Assembly (NCBI RefSeq): GCF_024054175.1
Contig: NZ_JAMXLA010000001.1
Location: forward strand, 617,341-681,340
Direction: 5' to 3'
From: Flavobacterium sp. NRK1
GTDB lineage: Bacteria; Bacteroidota; Bacteroidia; Flavobacteriales; Flavobacteriaceae
DNA: 64,000 bases
Shown here piece after piece: positions 1 to 7,902 of the stretch. Below the pieces are notes generated by a model. The model was not told where the DNA came from. It searched no databases and saw only the letters and a list, made by a program, of their open reading frames with translations. The first letter of the stretch is position 1. Each line of letters starts with the position of its first letter. The translations under genes were made by a program, and so were the position numbers.

Positions 1-207
1 TTTTTTTAATGTTTTTTTAACCTTATTTCTCAACTGTCTAATTACCCGATTATTGCAGTATGAATTATTTTTGGTTTTGTAGAGATGACAAGGATGACAA
101 TATTGAATTTTTGACAATTTTAAGCTTTAAAACTATAGCAGCATTGAAAAGTTTCTAATCACATCACATTTTTATTTAAAAAAAATACTCTTATATATAT
201 GTAGTAA
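1..207. other. AT-rich left edge without a recognisable gene
   Basis: No convincing reading frame is visible on either strand between the window edge and the first terminator. The only pattern noted is a short direct repeat of GATGACAA around 84-101. It may be upstream sequence of a gene lying outside the window. Confidence 0.5.
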
Positions 208-236
208 TAAAAAATCCCGGCCTAACCGGGATCAAA
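208..236 (-). terminator. Rho-independent terminator of the FtsX-type permease gene
   Basis: A 7-bp stem (ATCCCGG at 214-220 with CCGGGAT at 226-232) and a 5-nt loop. Read leftward it is followed by a T run and lies about 20 nt past the stop codon of the leftward permease gene. Confidence 0.8.
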
Positions 237-256
237 TTTTTAAGCAAAATCTATTA

Positions 257-1492
257 TTAGTCAAATCGCAATGCTTTTACGGGTGATATTTTGGTAATAA
301 TATATGAAGGTATCAATAATAATGTCACACACACTATAATAGTTCCGGCATTGATAAGTAGTATAGCCGGTACATCAATAGCTACGGGAGCAACAGTTAC
401 ATAGTAATTTTCCGGAGGAAGCTTAATTATTCCGAAATATTTCTGAATAAGCAGTAATCCAATACTTATAACATTACCCCAAAACAATCCTTTTATTATA
501 AGGTAAGCTGCATTGTATAAAAATATCTTTCGCACACTCCAGTTTGTAGCCCCAAGTGCTTTTAGCATTCCAACCATTTGGGTTCGTTCCAGAATCAGTA
601 CCAGCAAGGCAACAATCATATTAATTGTAGATACTACTACCATTATTATTATAATAACAATAATGTTGGTATCAAACAATTTCAACCATTCAAAAATATT
701 AATGTATTTCTCTTTAATTGTCTGACAAAATAAGGTAGAGGGTATGGCTTTATATATCTCATCTCCTTTTTCATCTATCTTAGTAAAGTCATCAATAAAA
801 ACTTCAAAAGCCCCTACCTGATCACTTTTCCATTTATTGATGCGTTGTATGTGACGAATATCACCTATTAAATAGGTAGCATCAAATTCCTGGAATCCCG
901 AATTATAAATACCTACTAATTGAAACACTCTAAGGTTAGGCATACCGTTTCCGCTTTCTTTCATAAAGAAAGTATTAAACTTATCGCCTACCTTTAGCTT
1001 TAATCTGTCGGCAAGGTACTGCGAAAGCAATACTTCATTATTAAGGCTGTGTTTTAAATCCGGTATTCTTCCTTCTACAATATATTCTTTGAGCACATCC
1101 CATTTATACTCTTTCCCCACACCTTTAAAAACTATACCTTCAAAAGCCTCTTCAGTTCTAATAATACCTGCTTTAGAAGCTACAGCCTGAATATGATCTA
1201 TTCCCTGCACCGATCTGAATTGTGGATAAAAGTTTTGATGGATTGATAGAGGCTCTACACTTACGTCAGATTGATTATCATCAAAATTAGTGATAATAAC
1301 GTGTCCGTTAAAAGCAGATACTTTTTCGCGAATCTTATCCTGCAGTCCAACACCCGTTGCTATGGCTATTATCATCATGATAATACCTACAGCTATAGCT
1401 ATAATCGCTATTTTTATAATTGGTGCAGATATACTACTTTTATGGTTCTTTGCGGTAACCAGCCTACGGGCTATGAAATATTCTAAATTCAA
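257..1492 (-). CDS. ABC transporter permease, LolE/FtsX (MacB-like) family
   Basis: A 411-aa inner-membrane permease of the type that releases lipoproteins or drives envelope substrates together with an ABC ATPase. One membrane helix near residues 22-48 is followed by a large periplasmic domain, then three helices near 275-300, 325-345 and 370-400 in the FtsX core with the typical MKALGAT-like coupling segment. No ATPase gene is adjacent, which is usual for this subfamily in Bacteroidetes. The start codon is TTG (1490-1492): an in-frame TAA lies upstream with no ATG between, and the N-terminus MNLEYFIARRL is the familiar beginning of these proteins. LolE versus another FtsX-type function cannot be decided from sequence alone. 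Confidence 0.85.
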   Translation of the reverse strand: MNLEYFIARRLVTAKNHKSSISAPIIKIAIIAIAVGIIMMIIAIATGVGLQDKIREKVSAFNGHVIITNFDDNQSDVSVEPLSIHQNFYPQFRSVQGIDHIQAVASKAGIIRTEEAFEGIVFKGVGKEYKWDVLKEYIVEGRIPDLKHSLNNEVLLSQYLADRLKLKVGDKFNTFFMKESGNGMPNLRVFQLVGIYNSGFQEFDATYLIGDIRHIQRINKWKSDQVGAFEVFIDDFTKIDEKGDEIYKAIPSTLFCQTIKEKYINIFEWLKLFDTNIIVIIIIMVVVSTINMIVALLVLILERTQMVGMLKALGATNWSVRKIFLYNAAYLIIKGLFWGNVISIGLLLIQKYFGIIKLPPENYYVTVAPVAIDVPAILLINAGTIIVCVTLLLIPSYIITKISPVKALRFD

Positions 1493-1499
1493 CTGACTT

Positions 1500-2765
1500 A
1501 TGGTATCTTATTCGTTGTTCAAAAATACATTTTTATTCTCATTTATACTTATGGCTGCCTGCGGAAATTCTGTTTCTCGGGCAAAACCAACTGAAGACAG
1601 TCAAAAGTCACAATTAAATGAAATAATAATAGATACCCTTCCTAATCAGGCAGTATTATCTGAATTTAAAACCGGTGCCGAAAATTTTAAAAACTATGCT
1701 CCTTTACTAAAAGGAAAAAAAGTAGGTATTGTTACCAATCAGACCGGCACCGTAAGAATTAATACTACGAACGAAAGTATATCAATAGTAGATTTTCTAT
1801 TATCTAAAAACATTGCCCTTGAAAAGATATATGCTCCTGAGCATGGTTTTCGCGGAACTGCTGATGCAGGAGAACTGGTTAAAGATGGTAAAGACACGCA
1901 AACAGGCCTACCAATTATATCATTATATGGTAATAATAAAAAACCTAAACCTGAACAACTGAAAGATATAGATATTATGCTTTTTGATCTTCAGGATGTT
2001 GGTGCCCGCTTTTATACCTATATATCTACACTGCATTATATAATTGAGGCATGTGCTGAAAATAATATTCCACTGGTAGTTTTAGACAGACCTAATCCTA
2101 ATGGCAATATTGTTGACGGCCCCGTTCTTGAAAAAGAAAACACAAGTTTTGTTGGAATGCACACCATTCCAGTTTTACATGGAATGACAATAGGAGAATA
2201 TGCACAAATGATAAATGGCGAAAAATGGACTAAAAATACTAATCCGTGTCAGCTTACAGTAATTCCCTGCTCAGATTACGATAAAAATATGGAATATCAC
2301 TTACCTGTTAAGCCATCTCCAAATTTACCAAACGACCAGGCCATTAACTTATATGCAAGCCTTTGCTTCTTTGAAGGTACTAATGTGAGCGTAGGACGCG
2401 GAACAGATAAACAATTTCAGATTTACGGATCACCTTTTCTGCCAAAAACAGGATATCATTTTACGCCAAAACCCAATCATGGAGCTAAAGATCCCTTGTA
2501 TAATGGTGTTGAATGTTATGGTGAGGATCTTTCATCTATAAATAAAGTAAAAGGTCTGGAATTAAAATGGGTGATAAAAGCTTATAAGGAAACCGCAGAT
2601 AAATCTAAATTTTTTATTCCTTTCTTCACAAAGCTGGCTGGGACATCTAAATTACAGCAGCAAATAGAAGCTGGCATTACCGAAAAGGAAATAAGAAAAA
2701 GCTGGGAATCTGATATTGCTAAATTTAAAACAATAAGAAAAAAGTATCTTATATATAAAGAATAG
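1500..2765 (+). CDS. namZ: NamZ-type exo-beta-N-acetylmuramidase (DUF1343) lipoprotein
   Basis: A 421-aa exported protein. The N-terminus has a lipobox (LMAAC, Cys near residue 21), so it is probably a lipoprotein. The body carries the NamZ/DUF1343 (GH171) signatures: KKVGIVTNQTG, APEHGFRG, LFDLQDVGARFYTY, LDRPNPNG and FFEGTNVSVGRGTD. Characterised family members remove terminal MurNAc from muropeptides, so a role in peptidoglycan turnover or MurNAc recovery is inferred. Its ATG lies only 7 nt from the start of the divergent permease gene, so its promoter must lie within that gene (a weak TACTTTTA at 1435-1442 is a candidate). Family assignment is secure; the physiological substrate is inferred. 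Confidence 0.88.
   Translation: MVSYSLFKNTFLFSFILMAACGNSVSRAKPTEDSQKSQLNEIIIDTLPNQAVLSEFKTGAENFKNYAPLLKGKKVGIVTNQTGTVRINTTNESISIVDFLLSKNIALEKIYAPEHGFRGTADAGELVKDGKDTQTGLPIISLYGNNKKPKPEQLKDIDIMLFDLQDVGARFYTYISTLHYIIEACAENNIPLVVLDRPNPNGNIVDGPVLEKENTSFVGMHTIPVLHGMTIGEYAQMINGEKWTKNTNPCQLTVIPCSDYDKNMEYHLPVKPSPNLPNDQAINLYASLCFFEGTNVSVGRGTDKQFQIYGSPFLPKTGYHFTPKPNHGAKDPLYNGVECYGEDLSSINKVKGLELKWVIKAYKETADKSKFFIPFFTKLAGTSKLQQQIEAGITEKEIRKSWESDIAKFKTIRKKYLIYKE
1520..1527 (-). promoter_or_regulatory. -7 box of the permease gene, inside namZ
   Basis: TATTTTTG on the minus strand matches the Bacteroidetes -7 consensus TAnnTTTG and lies 28 nt upstream of the TTG start. It sits inside the first codons of the divergent namZ gene. 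No clear -33 TTG was found. Confidence 0.45.
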
Positions 2766-2857
2766 ATTTTTAATTCTTAATGTTTACACAAAGTCTTTTA
2801 CAGTATGCGCAGCGTTTCGTAATTTTCAGTTGTATTAATAATCTAAAAACAAAAGCT

Positions 2858-3067
2858 ATGAATATTACTGAAACAATTGACAATATAGTTCAATACATTA
2901 TAAAATTCATTGAAAAAATTAAAGGCTATGTAGATATTGCCATCGATTTTTTCACTGACTTAAAAGACCGTATTGAAGGCCTGCTTGAATATATTGAAGA
3001 AAAACTTGAAAGCATCGGCGGCATTATTGAAGAACTAAAGCACCACAACGAAGAAGTGGCTGCTTAA
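2858..3067 (+). CDS. Small amphipathic helical protein of unknown function
   Basis: A 69-aa protein starting at the ATG at 2858. The frame is open back to 2780, but that stretch does not look like the same protein. It is predicted almost entirely helical: an amphipathic first half (NIVQYIIKFIEKIKGYV) with a phenylalanine/isoleucine face, then an acidic coiled-coil-like half rich in Glu and Lys, ending in EEVAA. There is no signal peptide and no cysteine. The composition recalls phasin-like or membrane-surface-binding small proteins, but I recognise no family. It lies 92 nt after namZ and has its own strong terminator, whose hairpin falls in the 3' end of the opposing gene. Confidence 0.65.
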   Translation: MNITETIDNIVQYIIKFIEKIKGYVDIAIDFFTDLKDRIEGLLEYIEEKLESIGGIIEELKHHNEEVAA

Positions 3068-3309
3068 TTATTAAAACCTTCCTCTCCGGAAGGTTTTTTC
3101 TTTTTTGTATTCCTTATAGTTTTTACCAATGCCCTGTTTACATATAATAATATAGTGAGAATAATAAATACCGGTATAGTCAGAAAAGCAATTTCAAATA
3201 TCTTATCGGTAAAGTTATTTACAATAATATTACTATTTATAAAAAATAGCCCTGTGGCTATTATGGCCGATACAAATATTAATATAAAAATTCTTTTAAA
3301 TGTTTTCAT
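3064..3309 (-). CDS. Small two-helix membrane protein
   Basis: An 81-aa hypothetical protein with two hydrophobic helices (about residues 7-28 and 38-58) followed by a lysine-rich tail (NTKKKKPSGEEG). It lies 7 nt downstream of the VOC gene and is probably co-transcribed with it. Its last codons overlap the stop of the convergent 69-aa gene by 4 nt and contain that gene's terminator, so the C-terminal residues may be constrained by the hairpin. No family recognised. Confidence 0.55.
   Translation of the reverse strand: MKTFKRIFILIFVSAIIATGLFFINSNIIVNNFTDKIFEIAFLTIPVFIILTILLYVNRALVKTIRNTKKKKPSGEEGFNN
3073..3100 (+). terminator. Strong terminator embedded in the opposing gene
   Basis: A 10-bp perfect stem (3073-3082 with 3088-3097) around a 5-nt loop, followed by T-rich sequence on the plus strand. 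It lies 6 nt after the stop codon of the 69-aa gene and, on the other strand, encodes part of the C-terminus of the leftward 81-aa membrane protein. Confidence 0.8.
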
Positions 3310-3316
3310 AGCCTGA

Positions 3317-3682
3317 TTATTCTATTTGCTGACCAAATTGTAATAAATAACCGTTATTATCATAAACTGCAAACTCCCGCATTCCATAATTAAAATTTTC
3401 TATATCATAACAAACTTTACAAACCTCTTTAAACCTGGACCATAATTCATCTACTTTATTCGTAATAATGTAAAATGAACCCGTAAAATACGGTTTTGCA
3501 AAAGAGACATGTTCATTCGGATAGGCAAAAATTATTTCTATATTATCTTTTATCACAGATGCCCACCCCAGAGATTCTTCAAATGCTGCACAATCAAAAC
3601 CCAATATAGTAGTATAAAAGGTTATTGTTGCTTTTAATTCTTTTGTATAGAGCACCGGCTTTAAAGTGGTAAATGTTGACAT
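3317..3682 (-). CDS. VOC superfamily (glyoxalase/bleomycin-resistance-like) protein
   Basis: A 121-aa protein with the single paired beta-alpha-beta-beta-beta layout of the vicinal oxygen chelate superfamily: an N-terminal LKPVLYTKELKATITFYTTIL segment and a C-terminal EFAVYDNNGYLLQFGQ strand. The usual set of metal-binding His/Glu residues is incomplete, so it may bind a ligand without metal catalysis. It heads a probable two-gene unit with the small membrane protein. The ATG is preceded by a TAGTTTTG -7 box at 3701-3708. Function beyond the superfamily is unknown. Confidence 0.8.
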   Translation of the reverse strand: MSTFTTLKPVLYTKELKATITFYTTILGFDCAAFEESLGWASVIKDNIEIIFAYPNEHVSFAKPYFTGSFYIITNKVDELWSRFKEVCKVCYDIENFNYGMREFAVYDNNGYLLQFGQQIE

Positions 3683-3700
3683 ACCAAAAATTTAGAAAAA

Positions 3701-3708
3701 CAAAACTA
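3701..3708 (-). promoter_or_regulatory. -7 box upstream of the VOC gene
   Basis: TAGTTTTG (minus strand) fits TAnnTTTG, 18 nt before the VOC start codon. It overlaps the last codons of the upstream YkgJ gene. No -33 element is evident. Confidence 0.4.
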
Positions 3709-4209
3709 CACAATTTTCTTTTTCATTTCTTCGACTATATTATAAGCTGCGGGGCAGATAGCAACATTTTGAAGTGTAAGATTTGATATTTGCTGAAATT
3801 TTTTCCTGTCGGTATGTGGAAATTCCCTGCAAGCTTTAGGTCTCACATCATAAATCATACAATAGTTCTCATTGTCTAAAAAAGTACAGGGTACACTTTG
3901 CAGCACATAGTCATTATCTTCGTCTATACGCAGGTACTTATCAATAAATTGTTGTGGTTTTAATCTGAAATGCTTTGCAATACGCTCTATATCTGCCAGG
4001 GTAAACAAAGGCCCGGTGGTTTTACAGCAATTAGCGCAGTTAAGGCAGTCTGTTTTTTTAAATTCCTTATCATGCAGCTCCTGCATAATATAATCCAGGT
4101 TTTTAGGCGCTTTCTTTTTAAGCTTATCAAAAAACTTTTTGTTTTCGTTATGCTTATCTTTGGCAAGCTTTGGGAGCTGTTTTAAAAAGTCATCCATCAC
4201 ACAGGACAT
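3706..4209 (-). CDS. YkgJ family cysteine-cluster protein
   Basis: A 167-aa cytoplasmic protein with the UPF0153/YkgJ pattern: an N-terminal CxxCxxCC (DCLNCANCC, about residues 56-64), a later single Cys (SVPCTF), and C-x-IYDVRPxxCREFP near residues 117-132. These cysteines are believed to bind zinc or an iron-sulphur cluster; no enzymatic role is established. Start is MSCVMDD at 4209 or MDDFLKQL at 4197. A TACTTTTG -7 box lies at 4225-4232, giving a short leader. It diverges from the methyltransferase gene. Confidence 0.85.
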   Translation of the reverse strand: MSCVMDDFLKQLPKLAKDKHNENKKFFDKLKKKAPKNLDYIMQELHDKEFKKTDCLNCANCCKTTGPLFTLADIERIAKHFRLKPQQFIDKYLRIDEDNDYVLQSVPCTFLDNENYCMIYDVRPKACREFPHTDRKKFQQISNLTLQNVAICPAAYNIVEEMKKKIV

Positions 4210-4224
4210 TTATCAATCATCTGG

Positions 4225-4232
4225 CAAAAGTA
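4225..4232 (-). promoter_or_regulatory. -7 box upstream of the YkgJ gene
   Basis: TACTTTTG on the minus strand matches TAnnTTTG, 16 nt before the upstream ATG choice. Confidence 0.5.
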
Positions 4233-4239
4233 TAAAAAA

Positions 4240-4947
4240 ATGAAAGACCTTTTCGGAAAAGCTATATTAGACTATCAGACCAACAATTCACCGGAAAATT
4301 TAATTACTGAAACATCAATTTCTGAAGAGGATGAAATGAGTGTTGCTTATTTATTCAGGGAGTTTAAAGAGATGCCTAAACTAGAAAAAAAAGCATTGCA
4401 GATGGCAAAAGGCAAAGTGCTGGATGCAGGCTGCGGAGCCGGCAGCCATTCTTTATACCTGCAAACCGAACGAAATCTTGAAGTCACATCTATAGATATT
4501 TCTCCAAATGCAATAGAAGCCTGTGTATTGCGAGGTGTAAAAGATGCCAGGGCAGAAAATATTATGCAAATAGACGAGACCGAAAAATTTGACACCATAT
4601 TATTGCTAATGAATGGTGCCGGAATGTGCGGAAAGCTTTCTGAAATTTCCGGTTTTTTACAGAAGCTAAAATCTTTACTGAAAGAAGGCGGGCAGATATT
4701 ACTCGATTCATCTGATATTATTTATATGTTTGATGAAGATGAAGATGGCGGAAAATGGATTCCATCTGATGTTGAATATTATGGAGAGGTCATTTTTAAC
4801 ATCTCCTATAAAAACCAGAAAGAAGATCCTTTTAATTGGATGTATATAGATTACAATACGCTTCAAAACGCAGCGCATGCTAATGGATTGAATTGTGAAT
4901 TGGTTTTGGAAGGCGAGCATTATGACTATCTCGCAAGACTTTATTAA
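4240..4947 (+). CDS. Class I SAM-dependent methyltransferase
   Basis: A 235-aa Rossmann-fold methyltransferase. Motif I is KVLDAGCGAGSHSLYL (about residues 59-74), followed by an acidic motif II (VTSIDISPNA) and a post-motif FDTILLLMNGAG, as in small-molecule or protein methyltransferases. There is no substrate-specific signature I recognise and no informative neighbour. It ends 1 nt before a long bidirectional terminator. Confidence 0.8.
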   Translation: MKDLFGKAILDYQTNNSPENLITETSISEEDEMSVAYLFREFKEMPKLEKKALQMAKGKVLDAGCGAGSHSLYLQTERNLEVTSIDISPNAIEACVLRGVKDARAENIMQIDETEKFDTILLLMNGAGMCGKLSEISGFLQKLKSLLKEGGQILLDSSDIIYMFDEDEDGGKWIPSDVEYYGEVIFNISYKNQKEDPFNWMYIDYNTLQNAAHANGLNCELVLEGEHYDYLARLY

Positions 4948-4985
4948 AATACAAAACCCCGAACTTTAATTCGGGGTTTTGTATT
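4948..4985. terminator. Bidirectional terminator between convergent genes
   Basis: A perfect 16-bp stem (4948-4963 with 4970-4985) around a 6-nt loop, G+C in the centre and A/T at the base, serving the rightward methyltransferase and the leftward DUF2059 gene. Confidence 0.9.
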
Positions 4986-5000
4986 TAATTTACTGTGCGA

Positions 5001-5411
5001 CTACTCCATATATTTTGCCATAACGCCCTGAAGTCCCATGCCCCATTCCTGTCCTGCAGCCTGTCCTTTTTCAAAAAGCACTCCGGTTTTAGAAGCAAAT
5101 TTCTTACCTACAGGGCTCTCATAATATTTAAGCATTGCTTTAATATCTTCATGCGTAAACTCCTGCATATATATATCAGCTATTTTAGCTATCAAATCCT
5201 GAATAGAAGCATCAAGATCTTTTTTAAACTCAGCCTGTTTTTCAGCAGGAACATTTTTCACTATATCTTTAGTAAGCATTTCAAATTGAGTAGCAAACCC
5301 ACTAAGATTAAGTACTTTTATAGCATCTGCTTTAAAAGTAGCATCTGCCGTTTGTGCCATTGTTACTTGCGCAACCAGCATGAATACTGCTGCTAATAGT
5401 AATTTTTTCAT
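5001..5411 (-). CDS. DUF2059 exported protein
   Basis: A 136-aa protein with a signal peptide (MKKLLLAAVFMLVAQVTMAQ, cleavage after the AQ) and a helical DUF2059 body containing the typical FTHEDIKAMLKYYESPVGKKFA segment. It probably acts in the periplasm, but the molecular role of DUF2059 is not established. It lies 20 nt downstream of queE and may be co-transcribed with it. Confidence 0.82.
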   Translation of the reverse strand: MKKLLLAAVFMLVAQVTMAQTADATFKADAIKVLNLSGFATQFEMLTKDIVKNVPAEKQAEFKKDLDASIQDLIAKIADIYMQEFTHEDIKAMLKYYESPVGKKFASKTGVLFEKGQAAGQEWGMGLQGVMAKYME

Positions 5412-5431
5412 TTTTAGATTGATTTAAATTA

Positions 5432-6064
5432 TTAAGGAATATTAAGATATTTATGTGTTTGCAGTGATACTCTCCACTTAGGGTTATTCATTACATAATC
5501 TACAATAAGTGGTGTCATCTCTTCTTTTTTACTCCACTCCGGCTGTAGGAAAAGAATTGCATTACCATTTATTTTGGCAGCCTGTTCTTCGGCAAAAATA
5601 AAATCGTGCTTATTATGAATAATCATTTTAAGCTCATGGGCATGCTCATATATTTCCTCTGTAGGAAGCTTAGTTTTTTTAGGAGACAGGCATATCCAGT
5701 CCCAGGTACCCGATAAAGAATAAGCTCCGGAAGTTTCAATATGCACTTTTAACCCGGCATTTTTCAACTTGGATGTGAGAGGGCCCATATCCCAGGTAAG
5801 TGGTTCTCCTCCGGTTACCACTATAGTTTTTGCATACTTTGCAGCATTCGTGGCAATGGTTTCAGTTTCTGTTGGCGGATGCAGTTCAGCATTCCAGCTT
5901 TCTTTTACATCGCACCAGTGACATCCAACGTCACAACCGCCAACCCGGATAAAATATGCTGCTGTACCGGTATGATAGCCTTCTCCCTGAATGGTATAGA
6001 ATTCTTCCATTAACGGCAGCATTTCTCCTTTTTCTACTTGTATTTGTATTTCCTTCTTCAGCAT
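5432..6064 (-). CDS. queE: 7-carboxy-7-deazaguanine synthase QueE
   Basis: A 210-aa radical SAM enzyme that converts 6-carboxytetrahydropterin to 7-carboxy-7-deazaguanine in queuosine/preQ0 synthesis. It shows the QueE hallmarks: EFYTIQGEGYHTG, the 4Fe-4S motif CxxxCxxC (Cys44, Cys48, Cys51) followed by DVKESW, and TGGEPL. Length is typical. No other queuosine gene is nearby. A TATCTTTG -7 box at 6083-6090 gives a leader of about 12 nt. Confidence 0.95.
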   Translation of the reverse strand: MLKKEIQIQVEKGEMLPLMEEFYTIQGEGYHTGTAAYFIRVGGCDVGCHWCDVKESWNAELHPPTETETIATNAAKYAKTIVVTGGEPLTWDMGPLTSKLKNAGLKVHIETSGAYSLSGTWDWICLSPKKTKLPTEEIYEHAHELKMIIHNKHDFIFAEEQAAKINGNAILFLQPEWSKKEEMTPLIVDYVMNNPKWRVSLQTHKYLNIP

Positions 6065-6082
6065 GATATTTCAAACAGGGTG

Positions 6083-6090
6083 CAAAGATA
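6083..6090 (-). promoter_or_regulatory. -7 box of queE
   Basis: TATCTTTG on the minus strand matches TAnnTTTG, 19 nt before the queE start codon. Confidence 0.55.
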
Positions 6091-6117
6091 AGGATAATCA
6101 CTTTATTTTAAGCAAAT

Positions 6118-6147
6118 AAAAAACCGATGGCTTGCCATCGGTTTTTT
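6118..6147 (-). terminator. Terminator after the TPR gene
   Basis: Perfect stem (6118-6131 with 6134-6147) with core ACCGATGGC/GCCATCGGT and flanking A/T tracts. It closes the exbB-to-TPR operon and lies just upstream of the queE promoter. Confidence 0.9.
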
Positions 6148-6164
6148 GTAGTTATGAAAGAATA

Positions 6165-7859
6165 TTATTTTAATGCTTTCAACTGGCTTTTTACAAATTC
6201 ATCATTAGGATCAATTGCAAGTGCTTTATTAAAATAGTCAGTAGCTTTGGCTTTATCAGTCAATGCGTAGTAAGCTCCTGCATTAGCATAAGCATCCAGA
6301 AGATTATTTTTCTGATTATTTATTTCTGCCTGTCCTTTAGCGGTTACTATCCTTATGTACTCATCATAAGCCTTAGCCATTTCTCCCAAAGATTCATCAG
6401 TATTTATATATCTGTTGATTTTGGCTCTGTATAAATGAGCATCCTGAGCATCAGGAGAAAGCTCAATTACTTTAAGAAGAGATTTATCTGCTTTCTTAAG
6501 GTTTTCAATATTATTTTTTTTGTCCTCGTCTGATTTATTTACGTGATCGTAATAAACAGAGTAAGCATAGTAAAAGCTATCAAAGAAGAGATTAGGGTTA
6601 TCCGGATTTGTTGTAGCAATTTCAAATACTACAGCAGCAGGACCATATAATTTTTGCTTGAATAGTTTTTGACCTATAGTATTAAACTCAGCTGTAATAT
6701 TAATATCAGTTTCAGCAGCTTTTTTAATATTAGCAATTGCTTCATCAAAAGCAGCCTGATCTGTAATTATACTATTGCCCTGCTCGTCCTGTCCAACACT
6801 CGATGCAAGATTTGCAAGTCCAAGATAAAGGTAGTCACGTGCTATAATACGCTTAGGATCTGCTTTAGCAATCCATTCCCTCATAGCAGCAGAGCTTTCT
6901 TTATATTTACCGTTTTCATATAGTGAATAAGATAAGTAACGCAGTATTCTTGGATTAACTTTATCCATCTGCTGCATTTTTTGAGCTTCAGCTTCAAGCG
7001 CTTTGTAATCTCCTGTTAAAAGAAGAAAATCTGCATGTCTCATACGTGAGTTAAGTGAATAATCAGTAAGAGTCATGTATTTCTCATAGTAAGAAAGTGC
7101 TTTAGCATTATATTCCGGCTTTTTTTCCGGCTGAACTACACCCCAAATATAATACGTTTCCGCAAGCTCTCTGTAAACAGGTCCATAGTTAGGATCTGCA
7201 GCTACAATAGCTTCAAAAGCTTTAATTGCCTCAGGGAATGCAGCCCTGGTATTTTTAGTAATAACAGCCAACTGAAGTTTAGCTCTTAACAAACTGCTGT
7301 CATACTGAAGAGCATTACGATATGCAGAATATGCCTCGTTTTGTTTTCTGTCGCCATAATAAGCATCTCCCAGACTTAGATATGCCTGAGCAGATTTAGA
7401 ATCTTTTGCAATAGCCTTATTTAAAAAAGTAATTGCTTTTTTATAATCCGGCTTTTCAGAAAATATATATGCACGGCCTATATAAATAAGCTGATCTACA
7501 TCTCTTCTTCCCATTTCCTCTTCCACAGCTGCAAACTTAGTCTGAGCCGCGGCTGTATTGCCATTATTAAGATCTATCTGACCTAACCCTATTAAGTTGA
7601 ATTCAGGGTTCTTTTTAACTTCTTTACCTTTATTAAAATAAATGGCAGCAGAGTCCTGCTCTGTCTGCTTAAGGTAAACATCCCCTAAAAAGAAATAATT
7701 TTTTCCTTCATCCGGTGATGACGCTATAAGCGATTTTAAAATTGTTTTTGCTTTTTGGTATTGTTCGGCATCAATTGCTTTTTTTGCCTGATCAACATCC
7801 TGTGCAGATGCTGCTCCAAAAAACAGTAATGATAATCCGAGAAATTTCAACTCTTTCAT
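6165..7859 (-). CDS. Exported tetratricopeptide-repeat protein
   Basis: A 564-aa protein with a signal peptide (MKELKFLGLSLLFFGAASAQ) followed by TPR repeats along most of its length, for example KAITFLNKAIAKDSKSAQAY, AYSAYRNALQYDSSLLRAK and KATDYFNKALAIDPNDE. It is expected in the periplasm as a scaffold, possibly for the adjacent ExbB/ExbD/TonB machinery; that link is inferred from gene order only. It is the last gene of the leftward operon, 43 nt after the PstS-like gene. A possible internal -7 box (TAAATTTG, 7887-7894) lies in the gap. Confidence 0.85.
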   Translation of the reverse strand: MKELKFLGLSLLFFGAASAQDVDQAKKAIDAEQYQKAKTILKSLIASSPDEGKNYFFLGDVYLKQTEQDSAAIYFNKGKEVKKNPEFNLIGLGQIDLNNGNTAAAQTKFAAVEEEMGRRDVDQLIYIGRAYIFSEKPDYKKAITFLNKAIAKDSKSAQAYLSLGDAYYGDRKQNEAYSAYRNALQYDSSLLRAKLQLAVITKNTRAAFPEAIKAFEAIVAADPNYGPVYRELAETYYIWGVVQPEKKPEYNAKALSYYEKYMTLTDYSLNSRMRHADFLLLTGDYKALEAEAQKMQQMDKVNPRILRYLSYSLYENGKYKESSAAMREWIAKADPKRIIARDYLYLGLANLASSVGQDEQGNSIITDQAAFDEAIANIKKAAETDINITAEFNTIGQKLFKQKLYGPAAVVFEIATTNPDNPNLFFDSFYYAYSVYYDHVNKSDEDKKNNIENLKKADKSLLKVIELSPDAQDAHLYRAKINRYINTDESLGEMAKAYDEYIRIVTAKGQAEINNQKNNLLDAYANAGAYYALTDKAKATDYFNKALAIDPNDEFVKSQLKALK

Positions 7860-7886
7860 TTGTATTATTTTATAATTCTACTTGTT

Positions 7887-7894
7887 CAAATTTA
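7887..7894 (-). promoter_or_regulatory. Possible internal -7 box before the TPR gene
   Basis: TAAATTTG (minus strand) matches TAnnTTTG, 28 nt before the start of the TPR gene; no -33 element was found. Confidence 0.3.
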
Positions 7895-7902
7895 TACTAA
7901 GC

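Noticed and set aside
4995..5396. A 133-codon plus-strand frame opposite the DUF2059 gene.
   Set aside because: The opposite strand has a signal peptide and a recognised domain; this frame has an implausible Cys/Phe/His-rich composition.
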